In this document: piece after piece, positions 25,903 to 34,866 of the stretch
Numbering within the stretch: the first letter of the stretch is position 1
Layout: every line of letters starts with the position of its first letter
DNA from: Desulfosarcina widdelii
GTDB taxonomy: Bacteria > Desulfobacterota > Desulfobacteria > Desulfobacterales > Desulfosarcinaceae
Assembly (NCBI RefSeq): GCF_009688965.1
Contig: NZ_AP021875.1
Span: forward strand, 6,200,001 to 6,264,000
Direction: 5' to 3'
Length of the DNA: 64,000 nt
Program-made: the position numbers and the translations under genes
The notes under the pieces: generated by a model
Database searches by the model: none
The model's input: the letters and a program-made list of their open reading frames with translations, nothing else
What the model was told of the DNA's origin: nothing

Positions 25903-27180
25903 TCAGCGATATTGTTTCAACAAACGGTCGGCCTGTTTCTGGGCTTCCTTCAACGCCGCTTCGGGCGTCTTCGATCCGGTCAACGCAGCCTGGATGGCAT
26001 CATCCAGAAGTTTGCGAACCCGGCCGGTCTGGTAGGTGGAAAGCTCCGCCGTGGCGTATTGGAGCTGGTCCCGGGCCACCGCCGCATAGGGGAATCCCTT
26101 GACATATTGCTTCAGGGCATCGGTTTCGTAGGCCGCCGGGCTGACGCCCATGTAGCCGGTTTCCATGGACCACTCGGCGGAACGCTCCGGGCTGGTCATG
26201 AATTTGATCAGCCGCATGGCAGCCTTGCGTTCTTCCGGTGTCGTCTTTTTGAAAATATAGAAGTTGCCGCCCCCGGTGGGTGTTCCGCGACGCTTGCTGG
26301 CCGGCAGCATGGCGACACCGAAGTCGAACGCGGCGTTCTTTTTCACGGCCGTCAGATTGCCGGTGGAGTGCCACATAATCGCGGTTTTGCCTTCGAGAAA
26401 ATTCTGCCGCAGGGTGCCCCACTCAATGGTTCCCTTGGGCATAACACCGTACTTGCTTCCCAGATCCTTCCAGAACTGCAGGGCACCGATCACCGCGGGG
26501 TCGTCAAAATAGGTGGTGTTTCCGTCTCCGTTCATCAGCACCTGGCCGTTTTGCATGGTCAGCGCGCCAAACATCCAGTAAGGATAGCCGGTTGAGGGAA
26601 TCATCACACCCCACTGGGAACCATCCGGCTTGGTGAGCTTTTTGCCCATGGCCGCCATTTCGTCCCAGGTGGCCGGCGGCTTGTCAGGATCCAACCCGGC
26701 CGCCCGAAAGGCATCCTTGTTATAGTACATCACGATCGTGGAGCGCTGGAACGGAATTCCCCAGGTCTTTCCGGCCGTGCGGCCGTTTTCCATGAGGGTG
26801 GGGTAAAACGAATCCAGCCAGGCTTTCTCTTCGGCGGTTTCCACTACGTCGTCGAAGGCGACGATGGCATCCTGCTCGATCAGTTCGTAAATATCGATGG
26901 AAAACATCACCGACAGTTGGGCCGGCTGTCCGCTTTTCAGCGCCGCCAGGGCCTTGATACGGGCATCATTGTAGTTGCCGGCATAGATCGCCTTGACGGT
27001 GATATCCGGATTCGCTTTCATGAAATCGGCCACGATGCCGTCGACGATCTTGGTCAACGGCCCGCCGACGGCTACGGGGTAATACATGGTCAACTCCGTG
27101 GCCGCGCCGGTGGTGACGGCAGCCATGAAAAACATCGTCGCCATTATCGCAATACCGAAAAATTTCCATTTTTTACGCAT
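25903..27180 (-). CDS. Periplasmic sugar/glycerol-3-phosphate-binding protein, UgpB-like
   Basis: A 425-residue solute-binding protein with a Sec signal peptide (residues 1-28, ending TTGAATEL). The mature part starts LTMYYPVAVGGPLTKI and contains GIPFQRSTIVMYYNKDAF and WDEMAAMGKKLT, typical of the UgpB/MalE group. AAGGAGG lies before the ATG at 27180. In other bacteria UgpB binds sn-glycerol-3-phosphate or glycerophosphodiesters; that substrate would fit a phosphate-starvation signal seen upstream, but a sugar is also possible. Confidence 0.85.
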   Translation of the reverse strand: MRKKWKFFGIAIMATMFFMAAVTTGAATELTMYYPVAVGGPLTKIVDGIVADFMKANPDITVKAIYAGNYNDARIKALAALKSGQPAQLSVMFSIDIYELIEQDAIVAFDDVVETAEEKAWLDSFYPTLMENGRTAGKTWGIPFQRSTIVMYYNKDAFRAAGLDPDKPPATWDEMAAMGKKLTKPDGSQWGVMIPSTGYPYWMFGALTMQNGQVLMNGDGNTTYFDDPAVIGALQFWKDLGSKYGVMPKGTIEWGTLRQNFLEGKTAIMWHSTGNLTAVKKNAAFDFGVAMLPASKRRGTPTGGGNFYIFKKTTPEERKAAMRLIKFMTSPERSAEWSMETGYMGVSPAAYETDALKQYVKGFPYAAVARDQLQYATAELSTYQTGRVRKLLDDAIQAALTGSKTPEAALKEAQKQADRLLKQYR

Positions 27181-27269
27181 GATACGCCTCCTTGCTTTTG
27201 TTGGGGGGTAGGGTTCTAACCGGCTAAGGGAAACTCCATCTGACTGTTGTTTCGTATCCTGTGGACAGG

Positions 27270-28313
27270 TCAATCGTCGATGCGGATTTCATCGACGCCA
27301 AAACGGTGGATGGCCTTTTCGGACCAACGGATGTGCGTCGCTTCCCCTGGGCGATAGTCCCTGCGTCCATCGATCCGGGCGAACAAGGCCTGACCGTCAT
27401 GGGTCATGCGCAGCACCGTTTCCGCGCCCAGATAATCAACGGAAGAGATCTTAACGGGAAGTCCGGTCGGCCCCACCTGCAGATCTTCGGGGCGCACGCC
27501 GATGAAGCCTTCATCCAGGCCGTCTGCCGCCAGGGCGCCGCCGCAGGCCGCAGCCAATGCGTCGCGCTGTTCGATCAGCGCGACGTTCAGCAGGTTCATC
27601 GGGGGCGACCCCAAAAACTGGGCGGCAAAGGTCGTGTGCGGCCGTTCATAGAGTTCGTGGGGCGGCCCCGTCTGCTCGACACGGCCCTGCTTGAGCAGCA
27701 CCACCTGGTCGGCCATGGTCATGGCTTCCACCTGGTCGTGGGTGACATATACCATGGTCAATCCGAGCTTTTGCTGCAGCGTACGGATTTCGTCCCGCAT
27801 CTCCGCCCTGAGTTTGGCATCCAGGTTGGAGAGCGGTTCGTCCATCAGGCAGACCCGTCGCCGCGATACAATGGAACGGGCCAGAGCCACCCGCTGGCGC
27901 TGCCCGCCGGAAAGCTGGGCCGGTTTGCGATCCAGCAGGTCGGCCAAGCCCACCATGCGTGCAGCCTCGTCCAACCGGTCTTTGCGCTCGGTCGGAGAAA
28001 TCCCCCTGACCTTCAACCCGAACAGAATGTTCTCGCGGACATTCAGATGAGGAAACAGGGCATAGGACTGAAACACCATGGACACACCGCGTGCTGCCGG
28101 ATCCATGCGGGTCACTTCTTTTCCTCCGATGAAAATGGATCCGGAGGTGATTTTCTCCAGGCCTGCGATCAGCCGCAATATCGTCGATTTTCCGCAGCCG
28201 GAAGGACCCAGCAATACGGTCAGACTGCCTTTGGGAACCGTCAGCGACACCTTGTCTACGGCCGTGACAGCGCCCCACTGCTTGACCAGTTCCCGGATTT
28301 CGATGCTGCTCAT
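27270..28313 (-). CDS. Sugar/glycerol-phosphate ABC transporter ATPase, UgpC/MsmK-like
   Basis: A 347-residue ATPase with Walker A (GPSGCGKST), signature (LSGGQRQR), Walker B (VCLMDEPLSNLD), switch histidine (YVTHDQVEA) and a C-terminal OB-type TOBE domain (IGVRPEDLQVG). The ATG at 28313 has GGAGAGA upstream and overlaps the stop of the DeoR-type regulator by four bases. It is placed before the binding-protein gene, an order seen in many UgpC-type operons. Confidence 0.9.
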   Translation of the reverse strand: MSSIEIRELVKQWGAVTAVDKVSLTVPKGSLTVLLGPSGCGKSTILRLIAGLEKITSGSIFIGGKEVTRMDPAARGVSMVFQSYALFPHLNVRENILFGLKVRGISPTERKDRLDEAARMVGLADLLDRKPAQLSGGQRQRVALARSIVSRRRVCLMDEPLSNLDAKLRAEMRDEIRTLQQKLGLTMVYVTHDQVEAMTMADQVVLLKQGRVEQTGPPHELYERPHTTFAAQFLGSPPMNLLNVALIEQRDALAAACGGALAADGLDEGFIGVRPEDLQVGPTGLPVKISSVDYLGAETVLRMTHDGQALFARIDGRRDYRPGEATHIRWSEKAIHRFGVDEIRIDD

Positions 28314-29086
28314 GGCGTTGGATCTCTCCTGCAAAGGATCAGCTGCGCGCCGGATCGCCGGAGCAACTCGAGGATGGGCTCCGGCGGCGTGCGGTCGCAA
28401 AAGATTTTGGCAGCTTCGTCAATCCTGCCGCCCCGGACATGGGCGGCTCGGCCGAACTTGCTGTGGTCGAGCACCAGATAGGCTTTGCGGCTGTTCTCAC
28501 GAATGATCTGCCGCGCCCGCACTTCCTCCTCGTAGAAGTCGAGCAGCGTTCCGTCTTCATCGACGCCGGCCACACCGTAGATGCCGATATCCACTTTATA
28601 CGCTTCGAAGAGCGCCTCCATTCCGTTGCCCATCACATCCCGATCCTCGTTGCGCAAGCGGCCGCCGGCCACGGTGACCTCGAAGGTCTGATTGCTGCAT
28701 GCCAGCATGGCGATGTTGAGGTTGTTGGTGAGGATTTTCAAATGGGTGTGCGCCAAAAGTGCTCTGGAAACGATCTCCGGTGTGGTGCCGATGCTGAAGG
28801 CAACGGATACGCCATTGGGGACATGGCGGGCCACCTCCAGGGCAATGGCCTGTTTGGCTTCGTGGTTCAGAACCTGACGCCAGGCGTAGGCCATGTTTCC
28901 GGGCGTGTTCATCTGTTGAACGCCGCCGTGCACGCGCCGGGCGATCCCCCGTTCGCACAGCAAATTCAGATCGCGGCGAATGGTCTGGGTGGTGACCTGG
29001 AATTGCTGAGCAAGATCCTCCACACGGATAAAGTCCGTCTGGCGGATCATGTCGGCAATGTGCGCCTGTCGCTCGGAGAGTGGCAT
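28310..29086 (-). CDS. DeoR/GlpR-family transcriptional regulator
   Basis: A 258-residue repressor with an N-terminal winged helix (FIRVEDLAQQFQVTTQTIRR) and a C-terminal sugar-phosphate sensing domain (VSVAFSIGTTPEIVSRAL, IGIYGVAGVDEDGTLLDF). I used the ATG at 29086; a TTG at 29110 is open but neither has a good ribosome site. It leads the operon and probably represses it, using the TTCAAATGAA elements upstream. The effector is likely a phosphorylated intermediate of the imported substrate. Confidence 0.88.
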   Translation of the reverse strand: MPLSERQAHIADMIRQTDFIRVEDLAQQFQVTTQTIRRDLNLLCERGIARRVHGGVQQMNTPGNMAYAWRQVLNHEAKQAIALEVARHVPNGVSVAFSIGTTPEIVSRALLAHTHLKILTNNLNIAMLACSNQTFEVTVAGGRLRNEDRDVMGNGMEALFEAYKVDIGIYGVAGVDEDGTLLDFYEEEVRARQIIRENSRKAYLVLDHSKFGRAAHVRGGRIDEAAKIFCDRTPPEPILELLRRSGAQLILCRRDPTP

Positions 29087-29122
29087 GGATTGCAGCAATT
29101 TTTTAATCAATGGAGATTGATG

Positions 29123-29237
29123 TTCAAATGAACATTAAAACTAATTCTAAACCGATTTGTCACTAAAAATCAAACTAATTGTTGTTCGTTTGACTTTCGT
29201 TACGGTATTGTTAGAATTCAATTAGCATTCAAATGAA
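29123..29237 (-). promoter_or_regulatory. Candidate operators of the DeoR-type regulator
   Basis: Three related elements lie upstream of the regulator: TTCAAATGAA at 29123-29132 (inside TGTTCAAATGAACA, a near-perfect palindrome), TTCGTTTGAC at 29185-29194 and TTCAAATGAA at 29228-29237. Their start spacings of 62 and 43 bases are close to whole helical turns. The resemblance to TTCG-type GlpR operators is general knowledge; binding is inferred. Confidence 0.55.
29211..29227 (-). promoter_or_regulatory. Pho-box-like 11-bp direct repeat before ugp-like operon
   Basis: On the minus strand this reads CTAATTGAATTCTAAC, two CTAAT/CTAAC units exactly 11 bases apart and oriented toward the deoR-ugp operon. 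It belongs to the family of repeats found before phosphate-related genes in this window. In Escherichia coli the ugp operon is a known PhoB target, which fits. Confidence 0.55.
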
Positions 29238-29314
29238 AATTACCGACAGTCCATTCAACGGTGACCAGGAACAGGGGAGCATCGATGGAAATGCTGTTGG
29301 TCTGAGGAGGACAA

Positions 29315-29965
29315 ATGACATTCGACATCCTCAAAAAGCGCTTCGGTGTCGGTCGGCGGGTCGATGATTTCCTGGACAAGGTCAGCGAATCCGGTATGCT
29401 TTTCCAGCTTGGCGTTGAGGCCTATCTGAAAGCCAATCAGGAATCCTTCGCCAAGAAGATCGAAGACATCTCCACCGTGGAACATGTGGGCGATGCATTG
29501 CGCCGGGATCTGGAAGAGCTGCTCTATACGCAGACGTTGATTCCGGACTCCAGAGGAGATGTGCTGGAACTGCTGGAGAGCATGGACGGTTTGCTCGACC
29601 GGTTCAAAGGCTCGCTCTGGCGCTTCGACATCGAACAACCGGACATCTATCCCGAACTTCATGACGACATCCTGGAACTGGCTTCCTGCGCGGTAGAATG
29701 CGTGGAATCGATGGTTCGCTCGGCACGCGCTTTTTTCAAGGATCTCACCGCTGTTGCGGATCACCTGCACAAAGTTTCCTACTGGGAATCCCAGTCCGAC
29801 AAAGTGTCCACCCGCCTGCAGAAGCTGGTGTTCAACAAGGATGACCTGCCCTTGAGCTATCGGATGCAGCTGCGTGATTTCATCCGGCACATGGACAAGA
29901 TCTCCGACAGGGCCGAGGATGTGGCCGATAAACTTCGCATCTATGTGATCAAGCGGTCGCTCTGA
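29315..29965 (+). CDS. PhoU-like DUF47 phosphate transport accessory protein
   Basis: A 216-residue all-helical protein of the DUF47/TIGR00153 family, related in fold to PhoU. Characteristic segments are KRFGVGRRVDDFLDKV at the start and HMDKISDRAEDVADKLRIY near the end. Such proteins accompany and modulate Pit-type phosphate permeases. GAGGAGG lies upstream of the ATG. The permease gene begins 10 bases after its stop, so the pair is an operon. Confidence 0.88.
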   Translation: MTFDILKKRFGVGRRVDDFLDKVSESGMLFQLGVEAYLKANQESFAKKIEDISTVEHVGDALRRDLEELLYTQTLIPDSRGDVLELLESMDGLLDRFKGSLWRFDIEQPDIYPELHDDILELASCAVECVESMVRSARAFFKDLTAVADHLHKVSYWESQSDKVSTRLQKLVFNKDDLPLSYRMQLRDFIRHMDKISDRAEDVADKLRIYVIKRSL

Positions 29966-29975
29966 GGATTTGCCG

Positions 29976-31439
29976 ATGTTTGCCTTCTTTCTTTCGAGCG
30001 GACTTTTCCTGGGTTGGTCGCTGGGGGCCAACGATGCATCCAACGTCTTCGGCACAGCTGTGGGGACACGGATGATCCGCTTTCGGACCGCCGCAATCTG
30101 CTGCGCCGTCTTTATCGTTCTGGGGGCGGTGATCGGTGGTGCCGGCACCTCTGCAACGCTGGGCAAACTCGGCGGAATCAATGCCATCGCCGGGGCGTTT
30201 GTCGTGGCTCTGGCCGCCGGGGCAGGCGTGTACCTGATGACCAAGGCCGGCTATCCCGTTTCCACCTCCCAGACCATTGTCGGGGCCATCATCGGCTGGA
30301 ACGTTTTCAGCGGGTCGCTGACGGACTACCACTCCCTGACCAAGATCGTTTCGACCTGGGTAGCCTGCCCCATATTATCGGCCGCCATCTCCATAGTACT
30401 TTACAAGCTGGTGAGCGTTAGCATCCGCACCTTCAAACCTCACATGTTTCACCTGGATGCCCTGACGCGATATGCCCTGCTCGTCGTGGGTGCTTTCGGT
30501 TCCTACAGCCTGGGGGCCAATAATATCGCCAATGTGATGGGCGTTTTCCTGCCCGTGGCACCCTTTCCCGAGATCTCCCTTTTCGGGTGGCTGGTGATCT
30601 CGCCGGCCCAACAGCTTTTTTTTATCGGCGGGCTGGCCATCGCCACGGGCGTGTTGACTTATTCCAGGCACGTGATGATGACCGTCGGTGAAGGGATTAT
30701 GAGGCTTTCTCCCGTTGCGGCTTTCGTCGTTGTATCCGCTCACTCTCTGGTCCTGTTTCTCTTCTCTTCGGAGGGAGTCAACCAATGGCTTACCGGGTAT
30801 GGGCTGCCCGCCATCCCTCTTGTGCCGGTATCCAGTTCCCAAGCCATTGTCGGTGCCGTGATCGGCATCGGCCTTCTGAAAGGTGGGCGTGCGGTCCAAT
30901 GGCGAGTCCTGCGGGGAATCTCCATCGGATGGGTGGTCACCCCGCTGATCGCCGGCATAATCAGTTTCGTCGCCCTTTTCTTCTTCCAAAATGTTTTCAA
31001 CCAGCAGACCTATCGGCAGGTGAGCTATTCTCTTACCCGTCAGGCGCTCGATCGGATCGGTCGCGCCGACATCGATGCTGGCCGATTGTCTGATATGACA
31101 AACGAAGCCTACCTCGATGCCGTAACCTTTCGTCGAGCACTTGATGCGCGGATACGCCTCGCTTGGGAGCAAAGGGATTTTGTCATGGAATCGGCCAAGG
31201 TGGATGAGCTGACCATCAGCAAGGAGAAGATCGAATCCATCACGACCGATGGCAGAATCTCCAAGGCGCAGACTGACGCCATACGGATGTTGGAAGGACG
31301 GATTTTTGTCCATCCCTGGCTTCTGGATGAAGCTTTGGCCCATCTCTCGCCTGAATGGCGCATGACCGCCGGTGATGAGGAAAGCAATCGGAAGATTGCC
31401 GAGCAGCTCACCTATCTATACAGCCTGTTCAGAGATTGA
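29976..31439 (+). CDS. pit: Inorganic phosphate transporter, PiT family
   Basis: A 487-residue membrane protein with the duplicated PiT signature: GANDASNVFGTAVG near residue 15 and GANNIANVMGVFLP in the second half. About ten transmembrane helices are visible. A C-terminal soluble extension of about 130 residues, rich in charged helices, is longer than in many PiT proteins. The ATG at 29976 has GAGGA 8 bases upstream. It probably imports metal-phosphate or sodium-coupled phosphate under control of the DUF47 partner. Confidence 0.93.
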   Translation: MFAFFLSSGLFLGWSLGANDASNVFGTAVGTRMIRFRTAAICCAVFIVLGAVIGGAGTSATLGKLGGINAIAGAFVVALAAGAGVYLMTKAGYPVSTSQTIVGAIIGWNVFSGSLTDYHSLTKIVSTWVACPILSAAISIVLYKLVSVSIRTFKPHMFHLDALTRYALLVVGAFGSYSLGANNIANVMGVFLPVAPFPEISLFGWLVISPAQQLFFIGGLAIATGVLTYSRHVMMTVGEGIMRLSPVAAFVVVSAHSLVLFLFSSEGVNQWLTGYGLPAIPLVPVSSSQAIVGAVIGIGLLKGGRAVQWRVLRGISIGWVVTPLIAGIISFVALFFFQNVFNQQTYRQVSYSLTRQALDRIGRADIDAGRLSDMTNEAYLDAVTFRRALDARIRLAWEQRDFVMESAKVDELTISKEKIESITTDGRISKAQTDAIRMLEGRIFVHPWLLDEALAHLSPEWRMTAGDEESNRKIAEQLTYLYSLFRD

Positions 31440-31526
31440 GACAAGCGCGGTGCTCACGCGGATAAGGAGAAAATGCACGGCAAGGGGGAAAGAAGATCTT
31501 GATTTTCGGAGAATTCCGCGTGGATC

Positions 31527-32648
31527 TCATTGACGCGCCATGAAATGAACGGTGTCGCCCACCGCATCGATCAGGCGGTGCATGTCCTTGGCGTGAACGT
31601 CGCCGATATTACCGACGCGGAAGGTCTCGCGGTCGGTCACCTTGCCCGGATAGATGACGAACCCCCGGGATTTCAAACCTTCGTAAAAACTCTGGAACTG
31701 CCAATCCACTGATCGGGGGTAGAGAAACGCCGTGATGATGGGGGACTGCCATTGCACGGGCAGCAGGGGCTGGAATCCGATTCGCTGCATGCCTTCCACC
31801 AGAATGCGGTGGTTTTCCGTATAGCGGGCATGGCGGGCTTTGATGCCGCCTTCGGCCTTCAATTCACCCAGGGCCTGAGAAAACGCCCGTACCACGTGGG
31901 TAGGGGAGGTGAACCGCCACTTGCCGCCATGGTCTTCCATGGTCCGCCATTGGTCGTAAAGGTCCAGGCTGAGGGACCGGGCCTGGCCGCGGGTTCCTTC
32001 CAATACCGATCGGCGGGCGATGATAAATCCGAAACCCGGCACGCCCTGGATGCATTTGTTGGCGCTGCTGATCAGGTAATCTGCACCCATGGCTTCCATG
32101 TCCATGGGCACACCGCCGAAACTGCTCATGGCATCCACGATAAAGCACTTTTCGGCGGCCTTGACGATCCGGCCGATTTCTTCCACCGGGTTGAGCATGC
32201 CGGTGGTGGTTTCGCAGTGCACCACGGCTACATGGGTGATGGCGGCATCGGATTGCAGGGTTGCCTCGATCCGATCCAGGTCCGGCGAAGCGCACTCATC
32301 GCCGTCTATACATTCGTGGTTGATGCCCTGGCACCGGGCGATTTCGGCAATCCGCCGTCCGTAAGCGCCGTTGGCGACGACCAGCAGTTTGCCGTCCGGT
32401 GGAACGGCCGTCGTAAGGGTCGCTTCCACGCAAAAGGTGCCGCTGCCCTGCATCAGCACGCTGGTGAAGGTTTCGTCTTCGCCGGCTAGGCAGACAAGGT
32501 CTTCTCGAATCTGCTGGACGATGGCGTTGTAGTCGCTGTCCCAGGTACACCAGTCCAGATACATGGCGGCTTTCACGGTTCTGGTGGTGCTCAAGGGGCC
32601 GGGGGTGAGTAACAGGTATGGGTTGTCGGGCATCTGTTCAGGATTCAT
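31527..32648 (-). CDS. phnW: 2-aminoethylphosphonate--pyruvate transaminase
   Basis: A 373-residue class V aminotransferase. The PLP lysine is in SSANKCIQGVPGFGF; the N-terminal YLLLTPGPLSTTRTVKAAM and the AMSSFGGVPMDM segment are typical of PhnW. It transfers the amino group of 2-aminoethylphosphonate to pyruvate, giving phosphonoacetaldehyde for PhnX. Its start lies inside the last 11 bases of the upstream pbfA-like gene. It is the last gene of the phosphonate operon. Confidence 0.94.
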   Translation of the reverse strand: MNPEQMPDNPYLLLTPGPLSTTRTVKAAMYLDWCTWDSDYNAIVQQIREDLVCLAGEDETFTSVLMQGSGTFCVEATLTTAVPPDGKLLVVANGAYGRRIAEIARCQGINHECIDGDECASPDLDRIEATLQSDAAITHVAVVHCETTTGMLNPVEEIGRIVKAAEKCFIVDAMSSFGGVPMDMEAMGADYLISSANKCIQGVPGFGFIIARRSVLEGTRGQARSLSLDLYDQWRTMEDHGGKWRFTSPTHVVRAFSQALGELKAEGGIKARHARYTENHRILVEGMQRIGFQPLLPVQWQSPIITAFLYPRSVDWQFQSFYEGLKSRGFVIYPGKVTDRETFRVGNIGDVHAKDMHRLIDAVGDTVHFMARQ

Positions 32649-34005
32649 GGTTTCTCATTGATTCGGTAAGGGTTTGAAAGGCATCCTCGATGATGTCCAG
32701 GGCGAGATCCAGATCGACCTCGTCGATGGTCAACGGCGGCGTCAGGGTGAGAAAACTGCCGTGGGATGTTTTAAAGCTGAGGCCTTTTTCCAGGCAGGCA
32801 TACAGGATGCGTTCGGCCGAATCCACGGCCGGGGTCTTCGCTTCCCGGTTTTCGACCAGATCCAGACCGAAAAGCAGGCCCCGTCCGCGTACATCGCCGA
32901 TAAGGTCAAACTGCTCCTTAAGGACTGAAAGCCGCTGGACGGCGCAGCGGCCCAACCGGGCCGAGCGCTCCACCAGGCCCTCTGATTGGATCACGTCGAT
33001 AGTGGCCAGAGCCGCGGCGCAGGCCACCGGGTTCTTCTCATGGGTGTAATGGCCCAGGGCCTTGTCAGGGGCCATGTCCAGATCCGTACGCGCCACCATG
33101 GCCGCCAAGGGAAAGACGCCTCCACCCAGCCCCTTTCCCAAAACGAGAATGTCCGGTACGACCGCGTCATGTTCGAAGGCGAACATTCTTCCCGTTCGCC
33201 CCAGGCAGACGGCGGTTTCATCGAAAATCAGCAGGGCGCCGTGGCGGTCGCAGGCCTTGCGGACCCGCCGCCAGTACCCGGGCGGCGGCGGATTGACCGC
33301 CGTGCAGCGGATGGGTTCGGCGATGACCGCTGCCACGTCGCCCTCTTTTTCCAGGACATATTCGATGTAGCGGGCGCATTTGAGACCGCAGGTTTCACAC
33401 CCCCCACTGGAATCCCACAGGCAGCGGTAGAGATCGGCCGGCGGCACATGCTCGCAACCGGGCAGCAGGGGGCCGATGCCTTGCCGGAACAGGGATTCGC
33501 CCCCTACGGAAATGGCATCCAGGGATGCGCCGTGGAAGGCATCCCACATGGAGATGGTCTTGAAGCGTCCGGTAACTGTGCGGGCCAGTTTGAGGGCCAT
33601 GCCCACCGCACTGGTACCGCCGGGGGCCAGCAAAACCTTGCCCAGGGGATCGGGGGTGAGGGCCGCTAACGCCTCGGCCAGTTCGATGGCCGGGATGTTG
33701 GTGTAGCGGCGGGGACAGAACGGCATGCGCTCCAACTGCACGCGAATTGCCGCCAAAACCCGGGGATGGGCGTAGCCGATCTGATGGGCGCTGTTGCCGT
33801 GAAAGTCTAAAATCGCCCGCCCCTGAAGATCTTTCAGCCGAGACCGGCGGCATTCTGTCAGCACATTCAGGCATGGCGTGGACAGGCTCTGGCGGATGAA
33901 ACCCCGATTGTCCCGTTCCAGCCAGTGACGGGTCTCATCGTCGATGTGGTGCGACTGCCATTGCCGGCGGTACGAAGTAAGGTTGCTGTCCCCTTCGACG
34001 GTCAT
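32638..34005 (-). CDS. pbfA: PLP-dependent PbfA-like lyase (hydroxy-aminoethylphosphonate ammonia-lyase)
   Basis: A 455-residue protein of the class III aminotransferase fold, with the PLP lysine in VLGKGLGGGVFP and the cofactor aspartate in LLIFDETAVCLGRTG. Fold relatives in phnW-phnX operons act as lyases that convert (R)-1-hydroxy-2-aminoethylphosphonate to phosphonoacetaldehyde and ammonia; context is the basis for that call here. A cysteine group (CETCGLKC) is unusual for plain transaminases. The ATG at 34005 overlaps the phnX stop. A general aminotransferase role is the alternative. Confidence 0.75.
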   Translation of the reverse strand: MTVEGDSNLTSYRRQWQSHHIDDETRHWLERDNRGFIRQSLSTPCLNVLTECRRSRLKDLQGRAILDFHGNSAHQIGYAHPRVLAAIRVQLERMPFCPRRYTNIPAIELAEALAALTPDPLGKVLLAPGGTSAVGMALKLARTVTGRFKTISMWDAFHGASLDAISVGGESLFRQGIGPLLPGCEHVPPADLYRCLWDSSGGCETCGLKCARYIEYVLEKEGDVAAVIAEPIRCTAVNPPPPGYWRRVRKACDRHGALLIFDETAVCLGRTGRMFAFEHDAVVPDILVLGKGLGGGVFPLAAMVARTDLDMAPDKALGHYTHEKNPVACAAALATIDVIQSEGLVERSARLGRCAVQRLSVLKEQFDLIGDVRGRGLLFGLDLVENREAKTPAVDSAERILYACLEKGLSFKTSHGSFLTLTPPLTIDEVDLDLALDIIEDAFQTLTESMRNHES

Positions 34006-34835
34006 GGATGCTCGCCGTTTTCCAACCGCCGGGCGATGTCGTCGACCACGTTCAGGCAGTCCCAGATGCCTTTGACCACATAGTGGGCTCCGGCATTCAC
34101 ATAGCGGGCTTCGATGGCCGCAAGCCGCCGGTTCAATTCTTCTTCGGGCAGGGCTGCCACCTGATCTTCGGGCAGCCCCAGTTCGTTTCCCGACTGGGTC
34201 AGGCCGACGGTCCACATGCCGGCATTGCGCCCTTCTTGGATGTCGCTGACGGTGTCGCCGATCTTGATCATGGCGGCAAAAGGGTAGATTTGAAGCTGGA
34301 TGGCATTCTGATAGCACATCCAGGGCAACGGACGTCCGGCGGGAACATCGGACGAACAGACGGAGCAGTCGGGGCGGTATCCCATCCTGGCGGCCTCCGG
34401 CACCAGCACTTCCATCATGGGTGCCGTGTAGCCGGTACAGGAGCCGATTTTAATGCCGCGGGTGCGCATGGCATCGACAAAGGGCAGCAGCCCCGTGATG
34501 GGTTCGGCATGGTCGACAATGGCCGCCACCATCATGGGTTCGGTTTTCTCATAGAGTTTAGCTACATCGCGATTGTCGGGCAATTGGCCGTATTTTTCCT
34601 GCCACTGCCCGGCGATTTCGGGCAGTTTGCACATGCTGCGGATATGCTCTTTTTTTTCAAGGCCCATGAACTGCCTGGCCTCGGCAGTCGTTACGGTAAC
34701 ATCGAAGGCGGCAAACACCTTTACGAACACGTCGGCCGGTCCCATGCAGCCGTAGTCGACGGCGGTGCCGGCCCAATCGAGAACCACGGCCTGTACCGGG
34801 CCGGTATAAGAAGATTCGGGAATGGATGTGGACAT
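34002..34835 (-). CDS. phnX: Phosphonoacetaldehyde hydrolase (phosphonatase)
   Basis: A 277-residue HAD-superfamily enzyme. The nucleophile aspartate is in VLDWAGTAVDYG, the Schiff-base lysine in GLEKKEHIRSM, and the acidic loop in IKIGDTVSDIQEGRNAG. It cleaves the carbon-phosphorus bond of phosphonoacetaldehyde to acetaldehyde and phosphate. AAGAAAGGGG precedes the ATG. It is followed in the operon by the PbfA-like lyase and PhnW, which both supply its substrate. Confidence 0.95.
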   Translation of the reverse strand: MSTSIPESSYTGPVQAVVLDWAGTAVDYGCMGPADVFVKVFAAFDVTVTTAEARQFMGLEKKEHIRSMCKLPEIAGQWQEKYGQLPDNRDVAKLYEKTEPMMVAAIVDHAEPITGLLPFVDAMRTRGIKIGSCTGYTAPMMEVLVPEAARMGYRPDCSVCSSDVPAGRPLPWMCYQNAIQLQIYPFAAMIKIGDTVSDIQEGRNAGMWTVGLTQSGNELGLPEDQVAALPEEELNRRLAAIEARYVNAGAHYVVKGIWDCLNVVDDIARRLENGEHP

Positions 34836-34866
34836 GATACCCCTTTCTTTTCAAAAAAGCGTTTGA

